Assembly: GCA_023265135.1 (NCBI GenBank)
Contig: JAHFUM010000003.1
Span: forward strand, 62,001 to 126,000
Direction: 5' to 3'
From: Nitrosarchaeum sp.
Lineage (GTDB): Archaea; Thermoproteota; Nitrososphaeria; Nitrososphaerales; Nitrosopumilaceae
DNA length: 64,000 nucleotides
The notes under the pieces are model-generated. The model searched no databases. It was not told the origin of the DNA and worked only from the letters and a program-made list of their open reading frames with translations. Both the position numbers and the translations under genes were made by a program. This document shows positions 1 to 7,372 of this stretch, one piece after another (the first letter of the stretch is position 1; every line of letters starts with the position of its first letter).

Positions 1-326
1 GGGTAAAAGAAGGACAGAAAATGTCACAACTGTTGTTAATGTGGGGAGCAAATGATTTTGGAGGAACTTTGATCAATGAAAGTATTTCAACATCTGCAGG
101 ATCTAATCACGGTCAATTAATTAAACCAAAAGAAATAAGAAGATTAGTAAGGGAAATTGGAAGAGTTCCTGCAGAGAGAAACACCAAGTATAAAATTTTA
201 AAGAAATTTGATAATAATGATGAATCAGAAGATGAGTTAGACAAAATTTCAGATTCAACCAAATTCGGATCATATGCAGAATTAATTAAAATTAACAAAT
301 TCAAATACAAGAATCCAAGACAATAA
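1..326 (+). CDS. cofH: CofH-type FO synthase subunit, C-terminal part (5' end outside window)
   Basis: The frame is already open at base 3 and continues into a tail typical of the radical-SAM FO synthase subunit CofH: a GANDFGGTL stretch, then SAGSNHGQ, then a REIGRVPAERNTKY ending. The family joins a tyrosine-derived radical to 5-amino-6-ribitylaminouracil on the way to the deazaflavin F420, in the cytosol. The N-terminal radical-SAM cysteines lie outside the window. The last 35 residues are polar and look like a lineage-specific extension. The related aminofutalosine synthase MqnE is the main alternative, but the HGQ and PAQR-like tail favours CofH. MqnC at 35568 is a paralogue with the same GADDFGGTL element. 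Confidence 0.8.
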   Translation, partial: VKEGQKMSQLLLMWGANDFGGTLINESISTSAGSNHGQLIKPKEIRRLVREIGRVPAERNTKYKILKKFDNNDESEDELDKISDSTKFGSYAELIKINKFKYKNPRQ

Positions 327-373
327 TAATTGCAATATTACATGCAATTAATTTAAAAAAAACACCACACAAT

Positions 374-391
374 ATTTGAGAATTCTCAAAT
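374..391. repeat. Perfect 18-base palindrome
   Basis: ATTTGAGAATTCTCAAAT is self-complementary over its full length with no spacer. It lies 48 bases after the cofH stop. It could be a regulator site or part of a transcript-end structure; no T-run follows. Nothing else gene-like is seen between 327 and 510. Confidence 0.6.
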
Positions 392-510
392 CAGGTCATT
401 AGGAAAACACACCATATTAAGCAAGAGGTAAAACAAAATCGTAGAATAATAGGCACAAAACAAGGTGTAAAAAAACCATCCAGTTTGATCAACAAAGCTC
501 GAGTTGAACA

Positions 511-517
511 TTAATAA
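511..517 (+). promoter_or_regulatory. TATA-like box for the winged-helix gene
   Basis: TTAATAA lies 24-30 bases ahead of the ATG at 541, the spacing expected for an archaeal TATA box with transcription starting at or next to the start codon (leaderless mRNA). Confidence 0.5.
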
Positions 518-523
518 GGTAAT

Positions 524-542
524 ATACCGTACCATACGGTAT
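524..542. promoter_or_regulatory. Palindromic operator candidate overlapping a start codon
   Basis: ATACCGTA-CCA-TACGGTAT is a perfect inverted repeat with 8-base arms and a 3-base spacer. It sits between the TATA-like box and the start codon and includes the first two bases of the ATG at 541. A protein bound here would block RNA polymerase. Autoregulation by the adjacent winged-helix protein is the simplest inference. Confidence 0.6.
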
Positions 543-888
543 GATGCGAGCAAGACTAACATACATACCTGTAGAAGTAGCAGACCAATTCGAAGATTTT
601 ATTATAAAAAGAGACGTCCAAATACTAGATGCAGTAAAAGCAAGGACCAGAGATTATAGCACATTATCTCTGCTAAAATTACTATACCAACTTAGAGGAA
701 ATCCAATGACGTTTTCTGATTTGTATTCAAAATCAAAAATAAGAATGAAAAAATCATTTCTGAATTATCTGCATCTTTGTGTAGATTACAACTTTGTGCA
801 AAAAGAAGCAGTTGGAGCAAATATGATTTACTCCATAACAGACAAAGGAAGAACAATGCTGAATCTGTTTATTCATAAAAGTAATTAG
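541..888 (+). CDS. Winged-helix DNA-binding protein, putative transcriptional regulator
   Basis: The 115-aa protein has an all-alpha N-terminus followed by a winged-helix-like segment (about residues 40-110): a LLKLLYQL helix, a FSDLYSKSKI helix, a recognition-like helix around SFLNYLHLCVDYNFV, and a wing ending ITDKGRTMLNLF, as in MarR/PadR-like and other archaeal one-domain regulators. Two ATGs in tandem (541, 544) could start it. It precedes the recombinase gene by 48 bases in the same direction, and a palindrome covers its start, suggesting a self-repressed regulator of an integrated element. The exact family is not assigned. Confidence 0.65.
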   Translation: MMRARLTYIPVEVADQFEDFIIKRDVQILDAVKARTRDYSTLSLLKLLYQLRGNPMTFSDLYSKSKIRMKKSFLNYLHLCVDYNFVQKEAVGANMIYSITDKGRTMLNLFIHKSN

Positions 889-936
889 ACATACTTAATC
901 TATATCATTTTTATTAGACGCTTTTCAGTCAATAGT

Positions 937-2118
937 ATGATAAGAGAGAAGTGGATAATCTATGCAAAGGAACAATCAAAAAAGTGCATAGAATATCAAA
1001 AATTCTTTGCTGGAATGAAGACGCCAGCTACACGTTCCACATATGCATACAATATGCGAAGATTCATGGATTATCTAGTAGAAAGGAAAGAGATTGAAAA
1101 TAATGAAGACTATAAAATAGTAGCAAGTTTTGACGGAGAAAAAATTACAGATTTACTACAAGCGTTTGTCATGGATCTAAATGACAAGATAAAAGCAACT
1201 GGAATTAGTACAATGCTTGCATCTCCAGAATTATTTTTTGATATGAATAGAAAAATTTGGCACAGAAAATTAGTTAGAAAGACCATAAAAAAAGATGAGC
1301 AGGAGCAAGGGGGAAAAATGCCAGCTACAGATGACGAAGTAAGAAGAATAGTAGATGCTACCAAACACACAAGAGACACAGCAGTGGTTCATTTTCTTGC
1401 TAGCACAGGTGCAAGACCAGCAGGAGTTTCAGATCCAATTTTAAGAATGAAACATCTAAAGAAAATGCCACATGAATGCATGGCAATTAAAATCTACGAT
1501 GAATCAAAAGAAGGGTATTGGGCATTTTTAACACCAGAAGCAACAAGAGCATTAAACAATTATTTTGAATGGAGAAAAACAATTAGAAGAGAAGAGTTTA
1601 ACGAAGAAACTCCAATATTTGCAAATTTTTACAAAAACAAAACAAATGATCATATGGATGAAATGGGAATACGAAAAATTGTAGAAAAGGCAATCAGAAA
1701 TTCAGGAATTGCAAGAGTAAAGAAAGGTGCAACATATGACAAGGCAACAATGAGAATGTTTAGAAAAAGATTCAACGGAAAACTCAAAATGAATAACGAA
1801 GTAAACTCTAACATTGCAGAAAAACTAATGGCACATAGAAGAGGACTAGATGGGGCATATCTACAACCAACACTAGAAGAATGCTTTGCAGAGTTCTCAA
1901 AGGCAATTTTAGATTTGACAATAGAGGACACAGAAAAGATAAAGGCGGAGAAACTAAAGTTGGAAAAAGAAAGAACTGATCTGGAGCAGGCAAAACTAGA
2001 CAAGGAAGAATTAATGGGGGAAAGGGACTGGATGAAGGCAGAGATACGTAAAATGCATGCACGAATTGAGAAAATGAGCAGGTTAAAGCAAAAGCCTAGC
2101 CAAGTCGCTAAATCATAG
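937..2118 (+). CDS. Tyrosine recombinase / integrase with C-terminal coiled coil
   Basis: This 393-aa protein has a SAM-like core-binding N-terminus (about 1-115) and a tyrosine-recombinase catalytic domain (about 128-320). Visible catalytic candidates are R160 in TGARPAG, R276/R278 in the MFRKRF segment, H300-R301 in MAHRRG and the nucleophile Y308 in AYLQP. After Y308 come about 65 residues of charged heptad-like coiled coil, longer than in bacterial Xer proteins. Such enzymes cut and rejoin DNA at att or dif sites. The accessory genes to its right suggest an element integrase. No tRNA or clear direct att repeat is seen nearby, so a resident Xer-like role remains possible. Confidence 0.85.
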   Translation: MIREKWIIYAKEQSKKCIEYQKFFAGMKTPATRSTYAYNMRRFMDYLVERKEIENNEDYKIVASFDGEKITDLLQAFVMDLNDKIKATGISTMLASPELFFDMNRKIWHRKLVRKTIKKDEQEQGGKMPATDDEVRRIVDATKHTRDTAVVHFLASTGARPAGVSDPILRMKHLKKMPHECMAIKIYDESKEGYWAFLTPEATRALNNYFEWRKTIRREEFNEETPIFANFYKNKTNDHMDEMGIRKIVEKAIRNSGIARVKKGATYDKATMRMFRKRFNGKLKMNNEVNSNIAEKLMAHRRGLDGAYLQPTLEECFAEFSKAILDLTIEDTEKIKAEKLKLEKERTDLEQAKLDKEELMGERDWMKAEIRKMHARIEKMSRLKQKPSQVAKS

Positions 2119-2253
2119 TTTTTAGGGCTTTTCTATTATTCAGATATTCTGTAATTTCAGAAAGGGCAGATTTCATCATGTGATTCACTATCCTCAAGAA
2201 TAATTGAAAATAGATTATCGATGTTTTATGTTTATCAAAAAAATTCTGTATAT

Positions 2254-3231
2254 CTAATTTTTTACTTTTTTAGCATCTATAAGTTTCTTAGTCAACGATC
2301 TTGTACTTCGCAGAGATTTTTTAACATTATGTATGGTGTCTCGTTCTATTCTTTGTTGGTACAAAATGTCATCAACATAATCAAAATAGATTCTTTTTAG
2401 AAGAGGATCAAATCTTAACATCTCTAACAAAAACGGTGCTTCATCAGGAGTAGGATATCCTACATATTTCCCATCAAGTCTATAACATCTCATAATTAAT
2501 TCATTAACAAATGCAAAAATTAACATTTCATTTATTTTTTTAGTTTGTGTACCGTCTTGAATTTTAATTTCTTCATCAGTTTTACCTGATGCAATGAATG
2601 TTTTACGAAGATTATAGTCATTATCAATTTGTCTTACTTTGATCAAGACATCAAAAACATGAACCCATTTGATTTCTTTGAACAGTAATGTAGTAGGAAT
2701 TATGAACGGTCGAGATATGGTAGAACCATGTTGTCTTCTTGGATTGTAATCGATTTGAATGTCGATATTTTTTGCAACATCAACTAAAATTGAAAATAAT
2801 TGCTTTTCATCAAGTATTTTAGTTTGTATCAATACTTGAATCTGATTCGAAATAATAAATGGTAAATAAGTTTTAGAGTTCTCAAAGATATCTGAATAGA
2901 ATGTACCTTCTTCACATAATTGAAGTAATCGGATAAAACCATAAAGCATGAGATCATATTTTTTGATAGGAAGGTGTTTTTTAGATAGAATACCCGAATA
3001 GGTTTCGAGAATAAAATGAGACTCAACTAGTTCTTGCAGTCTCATTATCAAAGTAGAGTGAGGAATATACTGAGTTCGAATTTTTGATTGAATTGTTTGT
3101 TTTTGACGCATGAAATACAATTTCTCTAGTTTTGGTGGCTCAAAACTAGTTCTTGTTAGCGATTTTTTATGTGCTAGTTTGCGTAAAATTAGAAAATGTG
3201 CTTTGTTAGGATCGGTTCTTTTTTTTGCCAT
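2254..3231 (-). CDS. Hypothetical protein, possible winged-helix N-terminus
   Basis: The product is 325 aa, basic at both ends and not recognised. Residues 45-75 (IPHSTLIMRLQELVESHFI) resemble a helix-turn-helix arrangement. The middle is rich in long helices, and the C-terminus (KKSLRSTRSLTKKLIDAKK) is strongly basic. No catalytic motif or membrane segment is seen. It is transcribed divergently from the operon starting at 3300, and the 69-base divergent region holds repeated AAGTCA/TGACTT elements, so this protein or a neighbour may regulate both. Function unknown; DNA binding is inference. Confidence 0.6.
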   Translation of the reverse strand: MAKKRTDPNKAHFLILRKLAHKKSLTRTSFEPPKLEKLYFMRQKQTIQSKIRTQYIPHSTLIMRLQELVESHFILETYSGILSKKHLPIKKYDLMLYGFIRLLQLCEEGTFYSDIFENSKTYLPFIISNQIQVLIQTKILDEKQLFSILVDVAKNIDIQIDYNPRRQHGSTISRPFIIPTTLLFKEIKWVHVFDVLIKVRQIDNDYNLRKTFIASGKTDEEIKIQDGTQTKKINEMLIFAFVNELIMRCYRLDGKYVGYPTPDEAPFLLEMLRFDPLLKRIYFDYVDDILYQQRIERDTIHNVKKSLRSTRSLTKKLIDAKKVKN

Positions 3232-3249
3232 TTTTAAGTCATAACTCCG

Positions 3250-3274
3250 ATTAAGTCATGACGTTTGACTTAAT
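3250..3274. promoter_or_regulatory. Inverted repeat in a divergent promoter region
   Basis: ATTAAGTC and GACTTAAT form 8-base inverted arms separated by 9 bases. A further direct copy of TTAAGTCAT lies just to the left (3235-3243). The arms overlap the TATA-like sequence of the gene at 3300 and lie about 20 bases upstream of the divergent gene starting at 3231. This is a candidate shared operator. Confidence 0.45.
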
Positions 3275-3279
3275 ATATT
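3271..3279 (+). promoter_or_regulatory. TATA box deciding the start at 3300
   Basis: TAATATATT lies 21-29 bases upstream of the ATG at 3300, supporting that ATG as a leaderless start over the ATG at 3258, which would precede the promoter. Confidence 0.5.
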
Positions 3280-3299
3280 ATTTTAAACATAATTCTATA

Positions 3300-3488
3300 A
3301 TGGACTTAGAAACAGACAGGAAAGAAAAGAATTCAGTTCCTTCTTTGGAATGTTATTGTGATAATGAAAAGAAAATCAGAACAGTGCAAGATGGTGGGTT
3401 TGGGGACAAGTTCATTGTAGAGTATTGTCAGAAATGCTATGATTCTGATGACAGACAGTATGAGATTTCAATGGAGATGCTATTTTGA
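3300..3488 (+). CDS. Small cysteine-rich protein, first gene of a four-gene accessory operon
   Basis: The 62-aa product has two cysteine pairs (CYC near residue 17 and CQKC near residue 44) spaced as in a small zinc ribbon. It is acidic and has no membrane segment. The ATG at 3300 was chosen because a TATA box lies 25 bases upstream; an in-frame ATG at 3258 would add 14 hydrophobic residues upstream of the promoter. Its stop overlaps the TTG start of the next gene. Function unknown; the family was not recognised. Confidence 0.55.
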   Translation: MDLETDRKEKNSVPSLECYCDNEKKIRTVQDGGFGDKFIVEYCQKCYDSDDRQYEISMEMLF

Positions 3489-3712
3489 TCAATTCCAATT
3501 TTAGTTCTAGTGATGACGAAAAACCTGAAGCGATAATTTATGATCAATGCATGAAATTGAAATTTGCCCTTTGGGAAGCAATAGATTTTCTGAGTGAAAC
3601 AGTGGGAATTAATGATCCACAATTAATTATCAACATAGTTAGAGAACAAGTAGAAGAATCCTTTGTAAAGTATTCTCCAATGAGTGAATTTTTTGAGGGT
3701 GAATTATTTTGA
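3485..3712 (+). CDS. Small acidic hypothetical protein
   Basis: The 75-aa product is acidic, with a predicted helical centre (CMKLKFALWEAIDFLSETVG) and no recognised motif. It begins with TTG within the sequence TTGA, which also contains the TGA stop of the preceding gene, so translation is probably coupled. Its own stop is used in the same way by the next gene. The repeated TTGA overlap argues that these genes are real and form one transcriptional unit. Confidence 0.5.
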   Translation: MINSNFSSSDDEKPEAIIYDQCMKLKFALWEAIDFLSETVGINDPQLIINIVREQVEESFVKYSPMSEFFEGELF

Positions 3713-4686
3713 ATGTAACGGATGAAAGTAACGAATACAACATAAACAGCCTTTCACCAAAACTACAAGAGTTTGTAAAAAAAGGAAGAATAATCAATCG
3801 ACTTGGGCAAGATTTTTGTTTTAGAGACTTTCCAGAGTTAAAAAAAGGAACATTTAGGCAGAGAATACGTCGTCTAAGAGAACTTGGATGGATAGTTACT
3901 ACCGTCAAAGGATGGATTAGTTACTACAGAATAAAAGGGGAATGCACATCTCATGAAAAAAGAACTGTAACACATGAGGGTATGGGGGTCGGCACCAACA
4001 TGCAAGAAATTATCAACGAAGCAAGCAAACAAATCCCAACAATACATGATGTCAAAATAAAATTCTCATCAAAACAACTTTACAAAAATGCAGTGGAGAA
4101 AGGAATGGATGTAAATCCAACTAACAAAGGAATTTTTCTTGATAAAAAAACACTGGCAAAGGACATTTACGCAAAGATTGCAATCTATCCCGAAACAGTT
4201 ACAGTTGATTTGTCATGTACGTGGGAGCCAATAATTTATGATATTAGGGGAGCACAAGAACTCTTAGGTCATCTTGAAATTCTTCGTCTAGATTTATGTT
4301 CAAGTTTTAAAACTCCTGACGTCCCAAACAGTCTTGATTGGATTGTAACCCACTATCACCTAAACCAAGATGGGTTAACCGAATTTTCAGATGAATCATT
4401 TCATAGAACTATTTCCGATATGACAGGTGGTTTTATCCGAACATATGCAAAAATGTTCCCAGATAACTCCCTTAGAATGCGTTTGGAGCGCATAGTCACG
4501 CCTGAATGTACTGTGAAAGAACAGTTTACTGATATGAAAAATTTGGGAAATTATCTTTATTCAAATAATAGAGATATTTCAAATATCGCCCCTTCACAAA
4601 TACTTCTACTTAACGAATTTGCAAAGATAGTTGAAAGACAAGCATCACTATACAATCCAGCATGCAGAGGATTGTTTTCATTTTAG
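3709..4686 (+). CDS. Winged-helix DNA-binding protein of unknown function, possible replication or regulatory factor
   Basis: The product is 325 aa. Residues about 15-70 form a basic winged-helix-like region (KLQEFVKKGRIINRLG, then GTFRQRIRRLRELGWIV, then a wing around TVKGWISYY). The remaining 250 residues form a separate domain with segments such as KIAIYPETVTVDLSCTWEP and DIRGAQELLGHLEILR that I do not recognise. It starts with TTG overlapping the previous stop. The operon is followed, about 140 bases after its last gene, by symmetric AACGT repeats, so this is the best local candidate for a protein that binds them. A replication-initiator role is a hypothesis only. Confidence 0.6.
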   Translation: MNVTDESNEYNINSLSPKLQEFVKKGRIINRLGQDFCFRDFPELKKGTFRQRIRRLRELGWIVTTVKGWISYYRIKGECTSHEKRTVTHEGMGVGTNMQEIINEASKQIPTIHDVKIKFSSKQLYKNAVEKGMDVNPTNKGIFLDKKTLAKDIYAKIAIYPETVTVDLSCTWEPIIYDIRGAQELLGHLEILRLDLCSSFKTPDVPNSLDWIVTHYHLNQDGLTEFSDESFHRTISDMTGGFIRTYAKMFPDNSLRMRLERIVTPECTVKEQFTDMKNLGNYLYSNNRDISNIAPSQILLLNEFAKIVERQASLYNPACRGLFSF

Positions 4687-4935
4687 GTGAGATTAATGGT
4701 GTATAGACGTGAACACTGGCAAATATCAGATAATTGCAAGGAAATAGAATGCAAACCACTTACTGCATATGTAAGAATTGAGGGAAAATGGATTAGAATA
4801 GGTCATTATGGTTCTGAATGCAAGAAATTCGAACCACTTGATCTACAACGAGAAGAACAAGATAGATTATCAAAACAAAAACTAAAGGAGATACAATTAG
4901 AAATGAGAAAGATAAGAAATAGGGATTATTCATAG
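4687..4935 (+). CDS. Small hypothetical protein with charged coiled-coil tail
   Basis: The 82-aa product begins with GTG directly after the TAG of the preceding gene; an in-frame ATG at 4696 is an alternative. The N-terminal half contains paired cysteines (NCKEIEC) and a small beta-rich segment (AYVRIEGKWIRIGHYGSEC), which could be a zinc-binding or SH3-like fold. The C-terminal half is a charged helix. It closes the four-gene operon starting at 3300. Function unknown. Confidence 0.5.
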   Translation: MRLMVYRREHWQISDNCKEIECKPLTAYVRIEGKWIRIGHYGSECKKFEPLDLQREEQDRLSKQKLKEIQLEMRKIRNRDYS

Positions 4936-5073
4936 GGCAATTGTGATTTATTGTCTCACTTTCGTGCCTATAATGCGAACTAATTTTTTCCGCCACAGAG
5001 AAGATGTTACATCTTGAACATTCTATTGTATTATTGAAGTAAAATTGTATTTTCAAGAGATGTTACCAAAAAA

Positions 5074-5123
5074 GTAACGTAGCTAACGTCAAAATAACGT
5101 TAAAACAACGTAGCTAACGTTAC
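5074..5123. repeat. Symmetric AACGT repeat cluster (iteron-like)
   Basis: Five AACGT units start at 5076, 5085, 5096, 5107 and 5116, giving spacings 9, 11, 11, 9. The sequence AACGTAGCTAACGT occurs twice (5076-5089 and 5107-5120), 31 bases or about three helical turns apart, flanking the palindrome TAACGTTA (5095-5102). The outer ends GTAACGT and ACGTTAC complete the symmetry. It is intergenic, after the accessory operon. It could be a multi-dimer binding site, a replication-origin iteron set or a large operator. Confidence 0.7.
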
Positions 5124-5158
5124 TATGCTTCTATACACTTTTTCTTAGCTATGTCTTA

Positions 5159-5228
5159 CTAGTTTCCTTCCCACAGTTTTTAATTCACTGAGATACAGCA
5201 GGTATTTTCTTTCTAGCATTTGATTCTC
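5159..5228 (-). pseudogene. Decayed duplicate of the 3' end of the gene at 6845-7144
   Basis: Bases 5159-5193 match 6856-6890 with one difference, and similarity continues more weakly to about 5228. In the corresponding minus-strand frame it reads ENQMLERKYLLYLSELKTVG, against ENRKLSQKYQPILSELKTVE at the end of the intact gene. No start or upstream part is present, so it is a truncated copy. It overlaps, in another frame, the last residues of the PIN-like gene ending at 5213. Confidence 0.6.
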
Positions 5229-5509
5229 ATACAATAAACAGGTCTGTCTATTTTAGGCTCTTTTTTCATGAATTGGAATTTTTCCATCGATTTTACTTGT
5301 CTAATTTTAAAAAAATGACTGTATGATTTCTTGTCCGTTGTAAGAAAATCACAATCTCTTTCTAAGCAAAAATTAGCACAGTTTTCATCGAAACTCGTGG
5401 CTTTGATATCTACTCCAACAGAGAAAATTGTATCATAATCTTTCAGATGATTTGAAAATTCCTTTTGGTTCAAGTATGTCAAATGTTGATCCAATAAGAC
5501 ATTTTTCAA
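5213..5509 (-). CDS. Short PIN-like (DUF5615/Mut7-C type) protein
   Basis: The 98-aa product starts VLLDQHL, has a GVDIKATSFDENCANFCLERDCDFLTTDKKSY core and a hydrophobic end. This matches the pattern of DUF5615/Mut7-C PIN-like nucleases: an early acidic residue, then an acidic cluster before a buried helix, then L-T-T-D. Such proteins are often toxin components or RNA-processing nucleases. No adjacent small antitoxin gene is obvious. The C-terminus runs into the decayed duplicate at 5159-5228, so its original end may have been replaced. Function in the cell is not established. Confidence 0.5.
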   Translation of the reverse strand: MKNVLLDQHLTYLNQKEFSNHLKDYDTIFSVGVDIKATSFDENCANFCLERDCDFLTTDKKSYSHFFKIRQVKSMEKFQFMKKEPKIDRPVYCMRIKC

Positions 5510-5695
5510 TGATTCTTACCATATTTTAGATTAGAAAAGGTTTTTGAACATTGAATTCTTAGGGTTACACTTGTCAAAATGAGCATATTTTATGTCTCCA
5601 CAATGTCCTGTTTTTGCTGGCTAATGACATACTTAGAAAGCCATGTCTGTAGATGGATTTAGCACCTAAACTAGTTTCTGAAACAATCTCTTGTT

Positions 5696-6019
5696 TTATT
5701 TCCCATTATTTTTTCTTTTTATGATTTTTTTAATAACAACAATGATTATGATTACAACAACAATAATTGCAAATATTTCATCCACCAGAAATCGCTCTAT
5801 CGTTCCGTTTAGTACAAATTTCTCAGCCACAGTTACAGAAATAATATATCCTATAATGAGAATTAATGCACTTAGGACAATTTTTGTAGCTCTTGATTTT
5901 TTTCTACGTATTGGAACTTGAAAAGGTTTTTCATTGTTTGATTTAGCACCGCACTTTATACAAAAGTCATTTTCAGGTATGATTTTTTCACCACATTTTG
6001 TACAAAATGAATCTACCAT
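5696..6019 (-). CDS. Zinc-ribbon membrane protein
   Basis: The 107-aa product opens with a double-CxxC zinc ribbon (FCTKCGEK, then FCIKCGAK; residues 5-24), a basic linker RRKKSR, and two hydrophobic segments (about 46-66 and 80-100), with a basic cytosolic tail. This zinc-ribbon plus transmembrane design is widespread in archaea and of unknown role. Its ATG lies inside the end of the upstream TM2 gene (7-base overlap), so the two are probably co-translated. Confidence 0.65.
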   Translation of the reverse strand: MVDSFCTKCGEKIIPENDFCIKCGAKSNNEKPFQVPIRRKKSRATKIVLSALILIIGYIISVTVAEKFVLNGTIERFLVDEIFAIIVVVIIIIVVIKKIIKRKNNGK

Positions 6020-6762
6020 GGAGATCTACCATTTTGTTCTAAATAATCATTATAAAATCTACATTCATCTCTTGCGTCAAATATGACCCATATTCCAAAT
6101 GGAATTAATATTATTACTGAAATTATTATCGCAAAGGGATTTACCATAGCTAGTCCTACACCAATTATCAGTATAATAAACCCAACAATCATTATTCCGA
6201 TTCCTCGTGCAATTTTACCAAGATAAATATGCCCAATTCCCCCTAGACCTAAAATTCCAAGAACTATTGTTAAAATTAGAGTTATACTTTCAGATTTCCA
6301 TTCCAGTGGTCTCTGTCTCACATAGTTTGAATTTGGATTATTTCCCTGAGTGTATTGTGTATTGCATTTTGAACATGGATTATTGTTGTATATTTTATTA
6401 CCACATTTTCCACAAAATGACTCTGATTGTTTTTCTTGAGGGGCACCACATTTTGGGCAAAAATTCTCATCCTTAATCATAAAACCACATTTTCCACAGA
6501 AAGAATCAGACATGTTATGGGATACAGTGTTATTATTCACAGACTCATTTGATGCCGAATCATTTTCATCAGATGTGACATTCGATAATTTTTCTTTAAT
6601 ATACTGTTCAGATAATTTTTGAAGATATTCATTATCTGATGCAGATAATTCCTTGTTATTTTCAAGGGTTTGTACGATATTTTCTAGTCTATCTATTTCC
6701 CCCATTCCTGATTCCAACAATTTTTTAGCATTATCTAATTGATATGTCAACATAATGCTCAT
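6013..6762 (-). CDS. TM2-domain membrane protein with two zinc ribbons
   Basis: The 249-aa product has an N-terminal coiled coil (about 5-60), two CxxC zinc ribbons (FCGKCGF...FCPKCGA and FCGKCGN...CSKCN, residues about 88-135), then a hydrophobic C-terminus with LGIGGIGHIYLG-like features (GLGGIGHIYLGKIARG) and a DARDECRFYNDYL end, typical of TM2 domains. TM2 proteins are small polytopic membrane proteins of uncertain function. ATG codons at 6762 and 6753 are both possible starts. It overlaps the next zinc-ribbon membrane gene by 7 bases. Confidence 0.7.
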   Translation of the reverse strand: MSIMLTYQLDNAKKLLESGMGEIDRLENIVQTLENNKELSASDNEYLQKLSEQYIKEKLSNVTSDENDSASNESVNNNTVSHNMSDSFCGKCGFMIKDENFCPKCGAPQEKQSESFCGKCGNKIYNNNPCSKCNTQYTQGNNPNSNYVRQRPLEWKSESITLILTIVLGILGLGGIGHIYLGKIARGIGIMIVGFIILIIGVGLAMVNPFAIIISVIILIPFGIWVIFDARDECRFYNDYLEQNGRSPW

Positions 6763-6844
6763 AGTTAGAACATAATTAAATATTCATATCCTATTCAATT
6801 ATGAGTTTTCAAGAATATTTTAGAAAATCTGCATATTTTAAAAA

Positions 6845-7144
6845 TTATCTAATGCCTAGTTTCCTTTCCACAGTTTTTAATTCACTGAGAATTGGCTGAT
6901 ATTTTTGACTTAGTTTCCGATTCTCAATCCTTTCTTTTTTGAGTATTGTTCCTAGTTCCATTGCAATATGCAAAAAATTACTTGAATTTTTGCTATTTTT
7001 GGTGTATTTTGTCCACGCTTTAAGGAATTTCTGTTTGGCATTCCATTCTTCCATCTTTACATCTCTCCAAGCTTGCCCCTTGGTAAGAATAATGGAATGC
7101 ACCTTCCGCTTTAGTTGCATTCGCTTTTTTCTTAATGAATCCAT
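6845..7144 (-). CDS. Small basic helical hypothetical protein
   Basis: The 99-aa product is basic and almost entirely predicted helix: KKRMQLKRKVHSIILTK at the start, a tryptophan-rich middle (EEWNAKQKFLKAWTKY) and a coiled-coil end (LSELKTVERKL). No known motif is seen. The last 25 codons are duplicated in decayed form at 5159-5228, which suggests local recombination. Function unknown. Confidence 0.5.
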   Translation of the reverse strand: MDSLRKKRMQLKRKVHSIILTKGQAWRDVKMEEWNAKQKFLKAWTKYTKNSKNSSNFLHIAMELGTILKKERIENRKLSQKYQPILSELKTVERKLGIR

Positions 7145-7245
7145 ATTTTATAATACAAAATTTCTATAAAACCTATTTGGACATAATGAGTCGTGGGGAA
7201 TAATGTTTGAAGGAATTCATTATCAAAATTAAAGTATGAATTTTA

Positions 7246-7263
7246 TTCCTAAATCCTTAAGTT
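7246..7263 (+). promoter_or_regulatory. Shared promoter-like motif, copy 1
   Basis: TTCCTAAATCCTTAAGTT occurs here and again at 8444-8461, identical over 18 bases, with a related copy at 14164. At the other two places it precedes a gene by 25-45 bases. Here the next gene start (7373) is farther away. Confidence 0.4.
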
Positions 7264-7372
7264 AATAAAAATTTAGGTTGCTGTCAATCTGCCAATATTT
7301 TCTCTGTAAATTGTTAGCTCATGGAGACGATCGGCATGATTATTAGAAATATGATTTTCAAAAGAATATCAA

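Noticed and set aside
4793-5056. Minus-strand frame with a C-x2-C and later H-x2-H, like a zinc finger
   Set aside because: Its second half is antisense to the gene at 4687 and the hydrophobic stretch there is a mirror of a lysine-rich helix; the finger spacing is not canonical.
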